Source of the DNA: Zarea fungicola
Taxonomy: Eukaryota > Ascomycota > Sordariomycetes > Hypocreales > Cordycipitaceae
Length of the DNA: 64,000 bases
Direction: 5' to 3'
Assembly (NCBI GenBank): GCA_900169235.1
Contig: FWCC01000117.1
Span: 1-64,000 of the forward strand
A program made the position numbers and the translations under genes. Within the stretch, counting starts at the first letter, position 1, and every line of letters begins with the position of its first letter. The notes beneath the pieces are model-generated. The model searched no databases, was not told the origin of the DNA, and saw only the letters and a program-made list of their open reading frames with translations. Shown piece after piece: positions 34,387-49,300 of the stretch.

Positions 34387-34844
34387 AGGTGGCTTATCAT
34401 TAGACGGGGCGGTCGTGGGTTACAGGCGATCGGGCAATGTATGATACCTTTTAAGCGCTGGGCTAACAGATGAATTAAAGTATAGATGCCTCGCATGACG
34501 TTTACTGCGACGTTATTTGATATCGTTAACACGTTTTTGCAGTTTTCTGTTTGCTCGCAATGTGTCTTTTTTTTTTGTTCGAGCCTCATTCAGTTGGCTG
34601 CAAGGCAGCTGTCCGTGTCAGAGGCAAAGCATAACTTCCTTTGTATTGAACATTCTTTGCCACTAACCATACCATCCCATATCCTCACCAGCCGTATTTA
34701 ACTCTGTTGTTTCTCGTCGTTTGCGTGGAGGTAAGCACAAAAGTCGTGAAAATTCAAGTAAGTTGTCGACTCATCTGCTTTGTACACATTTTACCCATTC
34801 ACTTCATCTTAGTTGCCGACCACCTACATACACATTTCTTCGCC
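34387..34844. other. RPN11 3' flank and probable leader of the orphan gene
   Basis: There is an intron-like segment at 34758-34812 (GTAAGT donor, TCTTAG acceptor, 55 nt) in what is probably the 5' untranslated region of the next gene. The open frame reaches back to 34707 but reads as untranslated sequence through this intron. Confidence 0.4.
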
Positions 34845-36302
34845 ATGCATTTCCATCAGCAACAAGCCGTCTCCAGTATGCCATTACCATGGTGTACTGG
34901 TGTACTTCACCGCCTAAAGGCCAAGCTCTCGATGAATCCCAAAATTAACAGGATGAGATCTTGTAGCCAGACAATATCATTTCCTACAAGTAAGCCTCAT
35001 CATCCACTCCCCAGGGCGCAGTTCAGCAGCATTTCGCCAACAGAAGACGGCAAATCCAGCATTTGCCGAGATTCTCTCTCGGCTAACACACGCATTAGAT
35101 CTCAGAACCTGGAAGGACCCAGGATTCGGAGCGAAAAGACTGAACAGACGTATGACGCGCAGCCGCAATACCTCTCGCAAGAGACTCACAGGCGCGAGGC
35201 CAATTGCCCAAGTCCCAACTTAGTCATTCCCTCAAGCCACATGCGCGAGGCTTACAACTTCCTCACTGCTAAACAGCTACGGCGTGCAGGCAAGTCCGCT
35301 GATCGAGCTCGGGAATCCCAGAGTCCAGTGGTGGAGGACTTGGCAAGCAGCATGTATGCCTTGACCACCGATATAGAACCTGGGATGGCGCACGATGTTA
35401 TGCAAGGACTAGGATCCATGCTATCACATGTCCCTTTTGCTGTTGTTGGTCCTGCAGCGTTGGTATACTACGGTCGCCAGCGCAACATTGCCCGCGTCAG
35501 CATCGTGTGCCCGGCGCCGTGCGTGCGTGCCGTCTTCAGCTGGGCGGCGACAAAGGGCATGCGGCGCTTCCAAGACCACTGGCGCGACTCGATTGCGTAC
35601 AGGACATCCGACGGCTTCCTGTGCCGCGTGCGCGTGCGACCGCTCGAGGAGGCCGCCTTCTCCGCTATCCGCGTCTCGGAGACTTCGGGCCCGGGCGGCC
35701 AGGCCAAGGTCATGGTACTGCCCAGCGTGGTCAACGACTACGCGAGGCTCTACGCAAGGAGCAGCCACCGCTGGTCCCATGAGAATCGGCACGTCGTGGC
35801 GGACGACATTCTGTGGATGCTGCGTCGCATCGTGGCGAGCATCAAGCCGGGCCGCGGGCGCAACGAGCTCGAGTTCACTCCATCGGAGGTGACGTGGATA
35901 CTGAGCCAGGACTTTTGGTATCGGTTCGCTGACGAGTTCCCCGAGGCCGTTGACCTCTTCTCTGGCGCGGGCGTCTTTCGATGTCTGAACCGTCGAGCGG
36001 GCCTCGAAGTTGCCGGCTACCCAGACAAGACGCGACCGACACCCGCGCTGTCCGAGGCCCTATTCGACGCGGATCTTCACGCCCGTGTACATGACTGGAT
36101 GGCGGAGATTGAGAGGTTCGGGGAGCAAGAGGAGATTGAGGCTAAGGAGGCCACGGGGCCGGCTCCGACGCCGGTCCTGGCCGGGTCGCGGACTGTGAAG
36201 TGGAGTGAGCCACTGGTGAGTGCAGTGAACGACCAGAAACCATCGTTTCGACGTCCGGCAAACGTCTCGTATGTTAGTTGTCTGCGTTCTGCTGTTGACT
36301 AG
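34845..36302 (+). CDS. Uncharacterised fungal protein
   Basis: An uninterrupted frame of 485 residues from the ATG at 34845 (531 if started at 34707, whose first 46 residues overlap an intron-like segment). I do not recognise a family. The N-terminal 150 residues are Ser/Arg-rich and disordered. From about residue 185 a compact domain begins: MQGLGSMLSHVPFAVVGPAA, LVYYGRQRNIARVSIVCPA, then SWAATKGMRRFQDHWRDSIA and RVRVRPLEEAAF, with a helical second half (DDILWMLRRIVASIKPGRGR, VTWILSQDFWYRFADEFPE). The alternation of a small-residue loop and beta strands loosely recalls nucleotidyltransferase-like folds, but no catalytic Asp pair is evident, so no function is assigned. Codon use and length favour a real gene. 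Confidence 0.6.
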   Translation: MHFHQQQAVSSMPLPWCTGVLHRLKAKLSMNPKINRMRSCSQTISFPTSKPHHPLPRAQFSSISPTEDGKSSICRDSLSANTRIRSQNLEGPRIRSEKTEQTYDAQPQYLSQETHRREANCPSPNLVIPSSHMREAYNFLTAKQLRRAGKSADRARESQSPVVEDLASSMYALTTDIEPGMAHDVMQGLGSMLSHVPFAVVGPAALVYYGRQRNIARVSIVCPAPCVRAVFSWAATKGMRRFQDHWRDSIAYRTSDGFLCRVRVRPLEEAAFSAIRVSETSGPGGQAKVMVLPSVVNDYARLYARSSHRWSHENRHVVADDILWMLRRIVASIKPGRGRNELEFTPSEVTWILSQDFWYRFADEFPEAVDLFSGAGVFRCLNRRAGLEVAGYPDKTRPTPALSEALFDADLHARVHDWMAEIERFGEQEEIEAKEATGPAPTPVLAGSRTVKWSEPLVSAVNDQKPSFRRPANVSYVSCLRSAVD

Positions 36303-38610
36303 AGAAGAATTAGCACGAGCAGCAAGACTGGGCAGAGACGGAGCCTATGGTTGTTCTGTGCATGGTTGGAGAATCCGTGGCCAGCAAGAAAAAAGGTGTA
36401 CTAATTGGGCAAAGGTGAAATTATTCGGGGTTAATAATTGGATTGGAACAGCCAGGGTGAAAGGAATTGTCGGTGTGATGCGGTGAGCTCATTTTGGAGT
36501 GAGAAAGGATGCGAGACTCCTATAGTTGGTTGGGTTTGACAGAGTTTCGGAAAAGAGTGTAAATAATGAACGTGGTGAAGCACAGAAACGCATAATATTC
36601 TATTTTAACGGCTACGATAACGATTGCTAGAGACTGCCTCATACCATAAAGACGGTGAATAGATGGACCACAGGCCTAGAGTAATAAAAGATAAGGCTGG
36701 CGATGATTGTACTGCTATCTTGCCCGCTCCATCTTGATGACTATCTAGGAGGGTACTGTATTGTTGACTATGGTCTGAAATTAAATTAATGTATCATGTA
36801 CATAGGAGAGCCCTTTGTAGCAGCCAAGTATCTCAAGTTGCTGAGCACAGGTGTAATTTAAGTGTATAATAATGAACTCTATGGAAACTCCGACTTTTTT
36901 AAGTATGTCAAAAAGCAATTTTGAAGCTCAGAATTACTACCTCTTTTATACAGATTTGTACTCTGTTGTTTCTTTTGGGTAAAGTTAATAACGCTGGTGC
37001 TGGGCTCATGCCTCCCTGCGTATGCGTTTGGCAAACACGGGCAACCAGTAGGAAGACGGTAGAGACCGATGTAAAGTGGCGGCATTCACATCAGCGAAAG
37101 ATCATCTCTCTACTGGATTACATTGGAGCCATGACACAGTAATGGATAATGAACATAGCCTGGATGGAAAAAGCCCCCTAAAGACATATGAACTTTATTG
37201 ACCTGATCAATTCTTGTATCCAATTTTTTGCTAGCCGTGAGAGCCCTGCTTTGAATATGCTGCATTCACCGGTCCTTCTCTGAAACGGATTTTTGTCTAA
37301 TCCAATTCCTAGTTGAATTTTGGCTTGGCCCGTCAAATGTTGCGAGAAGGATTTCTCCGATTTAAAACTCTTCTTTTGGCAGCATGAGTTATGCTGCGCA
37401 ATTTGCATATGGCAACTGCCATGCCATTGGGGCGAAGGTCTTGGATAAGGATAACGACACAACCACTCACACTTTTCGTCCAGGCGATTATTTCAGGCCA
37501 AGGTTCTTCCTGTTTCTCCAGGAGTAGTATTTGCATGGTTGTGTAAAAGGGGGAAAAAATTAATGGCGCGTTTACGGACATGTGCAGAAGAAACAGCCAA
37601 AGCCAAGCATATATCAATCATGTAGGTTAGTGGTTTTCTTGTCCCGATGACGCTAGCTTTTCCTTCTGGCAGATCCCTACCAGTAGTTACCCAAAGTTTT
37701 ATGCCCACATGACAGACAGGCATGCATCGCTTTATACATGTCATTGCTGGTAAAGCCACTTGCAACATTACAATTCAGACAGCGAGTGACAAGCAGGACA
37801 AGGCGAATGTGCTGAATCATTTGACGAGAGGGTTTTTGGGGGGACGCCTTTCTGTTCTGTTTTGTTCTTTTTTTTTTCTTTCTGAGAGATGAGTGAAGCT
37901 AAATTTTAAAGTAACACAGCATATGTAGCCACCACTGTCGTGGACGATCTTTGGCTACTAAGCTTGTCGGTGTCGTGGCTTTTTGCGGCGATTAGCGGGT
38001 CTCAGAACTATTCGGGTTGGTATAGCGCCGCTGTCGCCGCCTGCCGTCAACTAACCGTACCCCTCAACCAACCCGGCAGGGAATTGGGGGGGCGCAGATC
38101 GGTTCTTGTACGGATTACGGCCTCTACGATTACGAGCCGAGAACGAGCCCGAGAGGCGCATACAATGCATCAAAATAAAGATTGCAATAGCTGCCGGCAT
38201 GGGGCCTCCATCCTTGTCAAAATTGGGCCAACGGACTGTAATTTTGTTTCATATCCTCAATACAAATGCATTGCGTCATTCTCCCTTTTTTAATCATAGC
38301 TAATCCCATCATCCGTCTGCGATATTTAACTATACCTACCTGCCTGCAGTCTACCAGCCGCCGGCAGAGGTCCGAATACGGCGCCGCAAATCTTCAAACT
38401 TGCCCCTCCTTGGAAACCCGCTTCTTTGATCCAACAACAGATAAAGCGGTCGGGTACCTGGCAAGAGCTCTTTTCTAGGCCAACCAAAGTCCTTGCCCTC
38501 CATAATAATACGCGTCCCCTTTTCTTCTATTTCAACCATCTTCTCCCGACCTTTTTACTATTCCTTTGCCATCCTCATCTCTTTTTTTCTCGCCAATCAC
38601 ACACGCCAAC
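36303..38610. other. Long gap, no gene recognised
   Basis: 2.3 kb of AT-rich sequence. Frames up to 117 codons on both strands lack domains, signal peptides or splice continuity. The last 300 bases before 38611 are CT-rich and are likely the promoter and leader of the thiolase gene. No tRNA was seen. Confidence 0.4.
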
Positions 38611-40034
<1,424 letters not shown>

Positions 40035-40659
40035 CGCTGAATAATAAAGCTTGCATTGAAAGACAAAAAAAAACCCTCCTAAATAAAATGAAACAGGGGG
40101 GATGAATGAAATGAAGGCGTACTGCGCCACGCGTATGCTGAAAAAGAGTTATGGCATATAATATATATGGGCGATTGCTGTTTCTGGTGATTTTATAGAC
40201 ATTTAATGAGAAAAAAAACTTCAAGCAACTCAACCCGTGCAGGTCATTGAATGCATTAAATAATCCCGAAACAGGCAAAGAATTTAAACTTTGAGAGTAT
40301 GTTTTGCTATTACTAGTCAAGTAGTCAAAGAACACAAAGCTCAAAACATGGACAATTAGCAGACGGCGTGATCAATCGAAACCCCTCCAAAACCTGTTGT
40401 GAAAAAAAAAACCAGAATAAAGGACAAAAACGACGAAAGATAAAGAGAGCAGAGAATACACATGCAGAGTCCAGAGAAACTCGTTTCAACCTTTTGGTCC
40501 CAGCTTTCCCTAGCGGGAAACAAAGCAAGAAAAGAACATAAAATCAATAAAAAATAAACCCCATCCCTCATTGGTCCGCTAGCGCTTTTTACAGTTGTTT
40601 CCCAATGTGGCCAAGAATGTAGTGCACAAAAAAAACAGTGGTCAATCCTCTTCTCTCAC
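40035..40659. other. Convergent spacer ERG10/SIN3, no gene seen
   Basis: A- and T-rich 3' flanks of the two convergent genes, with several A7-A8 runs. No domain-bearing frame was found. Confidence 0.4.
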
Positions 40660-43600
40660 TCACTGCATCTCAACGTCTTCGCCCGATGTAGGCGGCGCGA
40701 TTCCTTCATCCATCCATCGACGAAAGTTCTTGTTCTGCTCCTGGACCTGCTCGGGGCTCATGTCCTTTGTCCACGCCGGGTTGTGTACCATCTTCTCCAG
40801 GAGCTTGCTCTCGCGGAAGCTGCTCAGCGCCCTTGTAAACTTTTCGCGGCGCTCCCGCTGCTCCTTGGTCTTGGGCGCCTGGTCGTAGATGAAGTACTCC
40901 GAGGTACCTGGCGCCCAAATCATCTTGGAGCTCGTCAGGCAGATTGATATCGTCAGGTTTTCATCATAGGAAAGAGGCTTGGGTACGCTCTCGCCGTCGG
41001 ATTCGGAATCGCCAGACGGCAGGTTGCGGGTAAGGACAGCCTTTTGCAGCCGCGAGCGGGGGATGCCCTCTGTGGGCTCGACACGGATAAATGAGGAGAT
41101 GTAGTATTGCCATCTTTCCCGGAGCTTCATCTCGTCCATGTAAAACGTCGTCTCATCGCGCTGCAGCCAGCGGACGGTGGCCTCGGCCTTTTGCGGGAAC
41201 TATCAAGGGTTTGTTAGCTTGGATTCGGCCAGCAAAAACAATAACAAGGAAAATATCAATTACTTACCCAGCAAATGACGAAAATGTCGCCATCCTTGAC
41301 ACACTTCTCAGCAAATTTTCTGGCGCTAATCTCAGTCTGGTAGCTCGTCTCCTCCTTCTCACGGCTGTTGAGGTACTGCTGGATAAGATCAGGTGTCTTC
41401 TCCTTGACGTCAGTGCTGCTGCACGTAAGTGCAAGACGGCAGAGGGTCTTGAGAAGGTCTTGAATGGTATACAGTTTCCACCCATTGCGGAGATAGTAAT
41501 GTCTCATGACATCCTGGAAACGGTTCTCGTCCACATCACCAGTGACGTACTCCTCAATTAGCTCCAGTGTCTTGGGCCAAAAGGTCGATGGCTCGTCAGC
41601 AACCTCGAAAAAGGTCATGTGGTTCTCCGTGAAGCCAATGTCCCTCGCAGGCTTAGGACGGTTTAGCCGCTCGATTTCCTTCGAGACCCTCTCGGTACTG
41701 CCCTTGATATCTTGCAGCCGCTGATAGAGTGTGTGGAAGATGTTGAAGAACACAAACATGGTCTGGTTGCAGAAGAAGTTGTACCACGGTCGGCTGAAGA
41801 AGCCATCGGCTTTGAGCTCGCCATCGCCGTCCAACAGGCCGCTGTCGGAGCCGGTAACAACTGGCTTCGGCACACTCGGCATCCATCGTTCGTTGGAGAG
41901 ATCCGGGGCAGGCGCTTCGTCAGGTACATCGATCATTTCTTCATCATTGTTTGACGTGACATCGGGTGTTGTTTCCTTGCTTCCCGGCGCACTGTCATCC
42001 TTCTGGGTCCGCGGCTTGCTGCTGCCGGTGCGGCCTGGATCGAGAACCCCTCTAAGCAGATCGCCCTTCTTTCCGTTCCTTCGGCTGCGGCCGTTCGTCA
42101 ATTCAGCAGGTGTCTGATCTTCCATCTCCTCTTCTCCGGAGTCAGGCTGCATCCTAGGTACGCGCTCCTGAACAACATCTTCTGGCAGGTCAAAGAAGGC
42201 AGGGATGAACATTTCGAAGAATTCGAGAATCCGCTCCTTTTCTTGAGTGCTGTGCTGGCCGTTGTGCATGCTGTAAAGCATCATGAGGCGAAGCAAGTCC
42301 ATGATTACTTCCTTGTCAGCAAAGTTCCAGCCGAGCTGATGGCGAGAAGCTTTGCCCTTGAGTGCTCTCTCGCGGCGTTGCTCCTCGTGCTTCGTCTTGA
42401 TAACGTCTACCAAATGCTTGGCAGTAAGGTTGCGTTTATCTGTCGACTTGACCAGAATTCCCATGTGATCAAGACTCTTGAGGTGCATACTTTCAGTCTG
42501 CAAATGCCACACCTTCTCCCATTCTCGTTGTGAGAATCGCCACTCCTCGTCCTTTTGCTTCATTCTGGTAAGCAAGACAGGAACAACGTCAAAGGGGTGG
42601 CTGTACATGTCATTCACGACATCAATGCCACGCTCACCGTAAATCTTCTTGCAAATGCGCTTGAAAATCGAAGTACTTTGACCCACCAAAGCACTAGGCA
42701 TGTGAAAGGAGTCGCGCTCTGATGTTGTCATGGCCAGCATCTGCTGGGCAATGGGCTCCAGGAGTTGGATACACTTGAGATTAGCTTCAATATTGAAGTC
42801 GTAGTCGTGGCGCTCCTCTTCGATGCGATGAAGGCCCTCTTCGAACTGGTTCTTGCGATGAGCCACAAAACCAGAGTCTTCACTGGCCCAAGTGGGATGC
42901 GACGCCCACTGGTCATTCAGGACCGAGTTACAGAGCTCGTCGCGGCCACTGCAGGGCTTGAGGCGCTCTCTCTTGGGTAAAAGTCTGTAGCTGGGTCCAT
43001 ATCCTCGGCAGTTGCTCAGAGAGAGCTTATCGGACGGAGGAGCAGGGCGGTTATCGATCACGGTATCCTCGGTATCAACGCCAACAAATGCCTTCCAAAA
43101 CGTCATCAAGTCAGGGTTTGAACCGATGAAAACTGCGCCTTTATGAAACAGTGTGTTCCTGTCGATAATGCTCTGACTGAAGAGATTGCAGAGCTTCAGG
43201 AACTCATTCATTGAAGATCGGTTGCTGAGGAATTTCTTGACCTTCTCAAAGAATGCGATCTCCTCCATGTTAGAAGTAGTTGACGATCGAGGAGGGTATG
43301 GCTCTGGCATGACTGGTGTCAAGGTTGGCTCGATCGATGAGCCATCAGTGGCGCCACGAGCGTGACTAAGTCTTGGGCGTTTGCCGTTGACGGCGGCTGC
43401 CTGCAAACGGGGCTGGGATGTGACTTCTGCCAGAAGTGGAACACCGCCGGCGGCCTGTTTGTCGTTTCTTGCGCGCTTCTTGTCCTTACTGGCGCTCGCT
43501 GGCGGGGCAAAGCTGCCAAGAGGAGGCATCTTTTGCCCATCTCTTGCACTAGGTGGTTGGCCGGCTCCAGCAGGCGTACCATCCTCAGTTCTGCCGCTAG

Positions 43601-45238
43601 GAGCTTTTCCTTGCCCAGCAGTCTCCGGGAGAAACTGCTTGAAGTCCTCCAGCAGATCCGGTGCAGCATTGAAGAGCGTCGTGACTTGTGCATATACATC
43701 TTGGATGGGCTTCTGTTCCCGCTGGTAGGTTTGCAGAATCTCCAAGAATTGCTTGTATATTTCGGGCTTGTCCTGAAATCGGTTCTTAATCTTATTAACG
43801 TAACTGATAGCATGGTTAAACTCAACGGGGCCGCGGCGCTCCATTCCAAGCTGACTTGCGGTAGCTGCACCATTGGCCGCAGCCGGGCCAGGCGTAATAC
43901 GTCCAGCAGTCGTATTAGGACCCGCGGGACCGGGGGCTTGGGACCCAGCGCGGAGGCCTGTAGCTTCGTATCCGCCGCTTTGGGCAGCAGCCTGGACAAA
44001 CAGGCTGCCGCCGTTCTGAGCAGGAGCACTAAAGTTGGCCTCAGGAGATCTCTGGGGCCATTGGGGGCCTCGCTCTGGGAAGAGAGGCTGTGGAGGCCCA
44101 TGGCCTTCAGGAGGACCGCCTCGTCCAGCGATACTCTGAACAGTTGTCCCCATTGGTGTAGTGACTCTGATTGTATTCGGATCGTTGCCCGCGCCGCATT
44201 CGATTCTGTATCCTGGGGGCAGAAACGTGTTGAAGCCTTGGATGAGATTGGGATGACCAGCAAAAAGCTCGGACACTCGGTTAATAACGCCTGGTGTATC
44301 GATACTATTTTGTCCAGTTAGACGTGCCATGGGGTCTTGATTGAAATCGGGACGTACGCTTGAGACTTGAAGTCTTTCATAATATCAAGAAAGCGGTTGT
44401 AAACATCTGGCTGGTCGTGAAATTGTACCTTGACTTGGTCTAAGTAGGTCAATGCATCCTGCAAGAACTCGATTAGAGCTCCGAAATGTGGTCAGGGAGA
44501 CATAAATGGCGACTCCAGAGCGAGAAGCATGCCGTTTCTTTGAAAGGACTTTTTTTTCCTTCAGAGAGTTTCCCGCCAGCTTGTCGCATCCGGAGAAACC
44601 AGGCCTTCACAATCTTTCCTCGATTTACTTACGTTTAGAATCGGCTGCTGGCCTTGGGTAATGCCGCCTGGGAGCTGGCCTCCTTGCGGCACGTTGACCA
44701 TTGGTGCGCCCTGTTGCCCTTGTCGCTGGGCGTCCTGAGGCGGTTGTTGCTGCGGTTGTAGAGGGCCGCCAAAGACTGAGCCGCCGCCAGGTGGCGGCGC
44801 TGGTCCGCCCTGGGTAGGCTGACCATGAGGCAAAGGCCCGTAGCCCTGATGCTGGCCACCGGCACCTTGGCCACCGTGCTGCAGAGGGCGTCCGTGGTCT
44901 GGGCCGCCGTAGCTTTGCATCGGTCCCGGAGGGCCGCCAATGGGCACGGATGATGTGCTGCCACTGTAGTTGGCCAAAAGACCTCCCGGGCTATGGATCG
45001 CGCCCGAGGTGCGCGACGCAACTGGCTGGTGTATGGGTATCGATCCCGCACTGCTCTGGTGTGCGGATTGGAATTGGCTATTGCTTTCGCGGTCCCGTTC
45101 GCGCTCTCTCTCACGCTCCTGGTCTCGTCTCGCCATTTCTTCGTGTTGCTGGATGGCACGGTGCCTATCGTCCATCTCGCGATCACGATCGTACGGCGCG
45201 CCGCCGGGTTGGCCGTGGTGGCTCTGGTTGCTGTTCAT
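40660..45238 (-). CDS. SIN3: Transcriptional corepressor Sin3
   Basis: Four exons on the minus strand, 45238-44633, 44458-44358, 44304-41268 and 41199-40660, give 1427 residues. A disordered Gln/Gly/Pro-rich N-terminus with an [10 protein letters not shown] run precedes paired amphipathic helix repeats. PAH1 (about 203-270, split by an intron) has [19 protein letters not shown] and [23 protein letters not shown]2 (about 395-465) has [23 protein letters not shown]3 begins near 584 ([18 protein letters not shown]). The HDAC-interaction domain (from about 655) contains [20 protein letters not shown] and [15 protein letters not shown]. The Sin3_C region carries [20 protein letters not shown]. It is the scaffold that recruits the Rpd3 deacetylase to repressors in the nucleus; that partner gene is also in this window. 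Confidence 0.94.
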
Positions 45239-46303
45239 TGTTGGGTCTGTCCGGATCTGCGGCGAGAGCCAAAGAGGTAAAAAAGTCAGTTACACCAGTT
45301 TCTCATTCAATGAGTATCGCAGGCTCAAGAGTGAAGCAAAGATACACCGCAGGCTGCTACAGGCTGAATGCTGAATGCTGAACAAGAGTATGAACTCGCC
45401 GGCGTTTTGAACCAAGCCGACAACGCAAAGCTTCAGGAGGGTCTGTCGCGCGATCGCAACGAAGAGAAAAAGCAAACTCACAGATAGAGGGGGGGCACAG
45501 CTCCGCCAGTCTGTATCTACATGGATATAACAAAAAAAAAACTCCGTGTATAACAAGTAATTCGAATAAAAGACGGGCTGCAAAGGAAAAACAAGGGTGC
45601 GCTGTGGAGGGGGTGGGAAACAAAAAGCCCAGCCCTGGATGCAGAACCTGGGAAGCTCGCCAGAATGGAGGGCGGACCAGGACCAGATCTGTAGGGGCCT
45701 TGCCATTACAGAGCACTTTGGCGCGGGAGTGTTATCAGTCACGTGTCGATAAGATTGGCTTATCAGTCCGATGCGGCAGGCGACAATAGCCGTGTCGCTC
45801 CTCCCCAAAACACGTCACGTCTGCAGACAAGCTAGGCCTAAACGGGTACTGACCTCGGAGTGGCTTCGTGCAGCTGCTGCTACAGGCGTTCGTTCAGCCA
45901 ATCAACCAACCAATGTCATTTGCCAGGTAAAGAAGGGCAGTTTGACTGATTTATTGCTAAACAAATGCGCTGCATTTCCTACATTTAATATTGAGTTACA
46001 GAAATCATTTAGTACAAGATGAAATGAGTACAAGCCATGGCAAATTCAATACAACTTTATTCCATCCCTTCTTGGTGTGGTAGTAATCCCATCTAACGCC
46101 TGTTACATGTACATGAAAATTAATATCTGGAAAATCTTCCTTCCAGAACTCAATTCTAGCAAGTTGCTTCATTCTCTTCTCTCGGTCCTCTCGCTCTCGC
46201 CCTATTCTTTTCTCCGCGGTTTTGCTTCGTTGTTGCAATTCTCGGCCTGCCGACTACACCAGTCTCAGTTAACCACGATCCTCCGTAGTGTATGTAGGTT
46301 GCT
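45239..46303. other. SIN3 promoter and TAF2 3' flank
   Basis: No gene was recognised. The 500 bases upstream of SIN3 include T/C-rich tracts on its coding strand, consistent with a leader. Confidence 0.4.
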
Positions 46304-49300
46304 TTACGCAGGTGGCTGTGGCTTTCGAATAATCTTAATTTTGGGACGCGGTGCTGCACTTGATGGCGTCTCCGGCACAGGGCTACGAGCGCTAGATGCG
46401 GATAGCAACGGAGTTGGTACCGGCTTCGGAGTTGGCTTAGGTGTCGGCCGTGGTCCCGGCGTTGAAGAAGTATTAACACTGATTTTCGGCTTTGGCGCGG
46501 GTGTGTAATGCAACGCCGGCCCAGCGTCGCCTTTTGGAAGCGGTCGCCGCAACCCGTCCCCTGACGGTAGCGGCTTGCGGATCTTTAGCGGCGTATCCCC
46601 CGATGGCGATGCTGGCCTACCAGCTCCAGGCAGAGCTGTTCGGACAATAGACGACTGCGCTTTCAACAATGGTTTTCCTAAAATGACAGCCAACCGGCTG
46701 GGGTTCGAGGTCTTGAGTGTCACCATGCGTCTCTTCTTCCACTGGCCCTTGACTTCAGCAGGCTTATCCGTCTTCGGACGCTTAGGCGCTGGTGATGCAT
46801 ATTCTTCCTTCTCTGGACGGGGCCGTTTAGGTACGGTTCCTGGAGTAGAGGCGGACGACCCGTTTGTATGAGGGGGAACCTGTGTCACGATGGTATCCAG
46901 TGTAATAGTCGGCTTAGCAGACTGTCGTGGCATTCCTGCAATAGGCGGTGGCTTAGTGCTGATTTTGATCGACGGTGTTCTCACAATAGCAGGCGGTCGC
47001 TTGACCTCCGGCGGCATCGGTTGTGGTGGCTGTGGCGGCAACACGCTTGCCACAGTAGAGAGTGGTAGCTTTGGCTGTATCCTGTAATACGACTTGAAAT
47101 TGACTACAAGGCGGTTGGCAAGCTGCTGCACAGGTCGCTCTGCCTTCCAACGCTTGGGCAGGTTGAGGGTTATGACCCAATTCTGTGCTTCCTCAAACAT
47201 CATGGAAGCCAAGTCCAGCAAATTCTCCACCTCCATACGTCCCAAATCGGGGTGGTCCAGCGCTCTGCGCATTGCGGTGCTGTAGTGCCTCTCATCTGCG
47301 GCATAGGTTTCCTCCATCTCCTTCTTCAAGGCTTTCAGAGCAGAGTCAAGGTTCTCTTTGCGAGCAAACATCTCCTTTCTTGCTTCAATCTCTTGTGCAC
47401 TGTCCTGGACAAGCAGCAAGCCATCGCCTTCGTCAGCAGCAGGTTCGACCTTAGCAACCTTTGCATGTTCACCAAAGGCAATGGCGGCCAATCCACGTGC
47501 AACGGCAGCAATGAGTTTTGATCGCACATAGGGGGAGCGATCCGTCATGAAAGCGTACATCATAAAGCCGAAAAATGTCGGGTCCATCATGGCTCCCAGG
47601 TCGATCAGAGATTCGAAGCACGTAATACGAATCAAATCTCTAGTTCCGTCCAGGAGGTATTGAGCGAAGTCTGTTAGGTTTTTCGGAATGACTTCGGCTT
47701 TCATCAGCCGCTGCTTCGCTCGCAGTCCAGCCAGGGTCCAAGTATTTTGATACGAGTTTGTCCATTCATCTCGACGTAGTACACGCTCTATCTGCTCCAG
47801 TGCTTCGTCCAGGAAGGCAGTTTCTTCCTCATTTGGGACTTTATTTTGCCGCGTCAGCCAGTCGTCTTGCTGTGATGGGATAAGCGACGTAGCAAGAGAC
47901 TCCACGAGGAAAGCAATGTAAAAATGGTCTGAGTAAGGGTTGTCTTCGTTGTTGTTTAGGCGCAGCTGGTCCAGAATAAAGCGGCGAGCTTCCAGTGGAC
48001 ACTTGTAGGTATGGTCACGAACATCTGCGAGTGCTTTGATGATTGCACAGCGAACATTGTATTGTTTTTTGTCCGAAAAATCGTTTGGTCGTGGCTGGTT
48101 TGTTCCTTCATAGCAATACATCTCGCGGAAGGCACGCATAAGTTGGCGCATTCCCAGTAAAGGAATGTCTTTAATGTTGGACTGGCGAGTCAGCGCAGCA
48201 GCAGCCATGGTGCGGATTCCATGGAAATAGCGCCGGTCAACAAGAGTTCGCACTAGGAAGCCAGAGGCAATAGGATGCAGCGGGCCCTGCGCAAGGTACA
48301 GCATAGCATCCTGTTGGGCAACCACATCTCTGTCCTGTTGCAACTGAGACACGTACATGTACGGTTCTAGCGTCCTCGTCATGTCAGAAGCCCATTCAAA
48401 GTCGGCATCAAGCCGAATCCACTCATATGACTCCTGGTCCATCTTGCGTTCCGTCTCGGGGTCCCAATCAATCAGCTCCCAGTCACGCTGATCATCGGGG
48501 CCTTGCAGCACATCCCCTAGGCAGTAAAGCAAGGCATCGTCGTTGTTTTCCGTGGCCTCCATACTTGCGCCCGTGCTATGCTTTTCTTTCATTCGGCGAG
48601 TTCGCTTGAGTCTCTTATATTTCGTGTTGTACGGGATCTCAAATTTTGTCGCCCGGGTCGCATCCTCGCGGATTTCAAGAATATGCTCGTAGGGCGTGCC
48701 GTCAGCCTCATGAATTCTCACAGTCATTGGACCAGTAAACAATGGCTGGGTTTCTCCATGAGACACATCAGCTCGCCTCTCTTTTATCTCTCGTAGAAAA
48801 TCATCCTTGTCCAGCTGCGGCTTCTTGGCTTTGTGGTATTGAACTTGGTTCAACGTCAGCTCGACGCAAAGCCGTTTTTTGTTGAAACGCGCCTTGACGT
48901 CGAATCTTGGGCAGCCAGAGCCATAGACCCATTGGTTCCAGAAGGTCTCGAGTCGGTAGCGGGAGCCTTTTTCACATATGGTCTTGAACTTTTCCGTGTC
49001 GAGAATGGTGGACTTGTCACTCCCTTCAATTTGCGCCCGTGTCAATAGCTTCTGGAGAACCCTTGTCAACCCATGGCCGCCAGATGCCTTATTCATGCGC
49101 TTGTCAAGAATAAAGAAAACGAGGGGCGCCTTGATTGTCATCAACTCCATTTCAGCGACATCAAGGTGCAAAAAAGCACCGAGTTCAAATATCGCAGGCC
49201 GTCCGACGTCCAGCTCAACAAGCTTATCGGACATAGTTTTCATGCGGAAGCGATACTCATTGTTTCCACAAATGCGTTTCATGAACAGGTCAGTCATGTA

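Noticed and set aside
43362..44321. 319-codon frame antisense to SIN3
   Set aside because: SIN3 is clearly coded on the other strand with PAH domains; the antisense frame has no recognisable feature.
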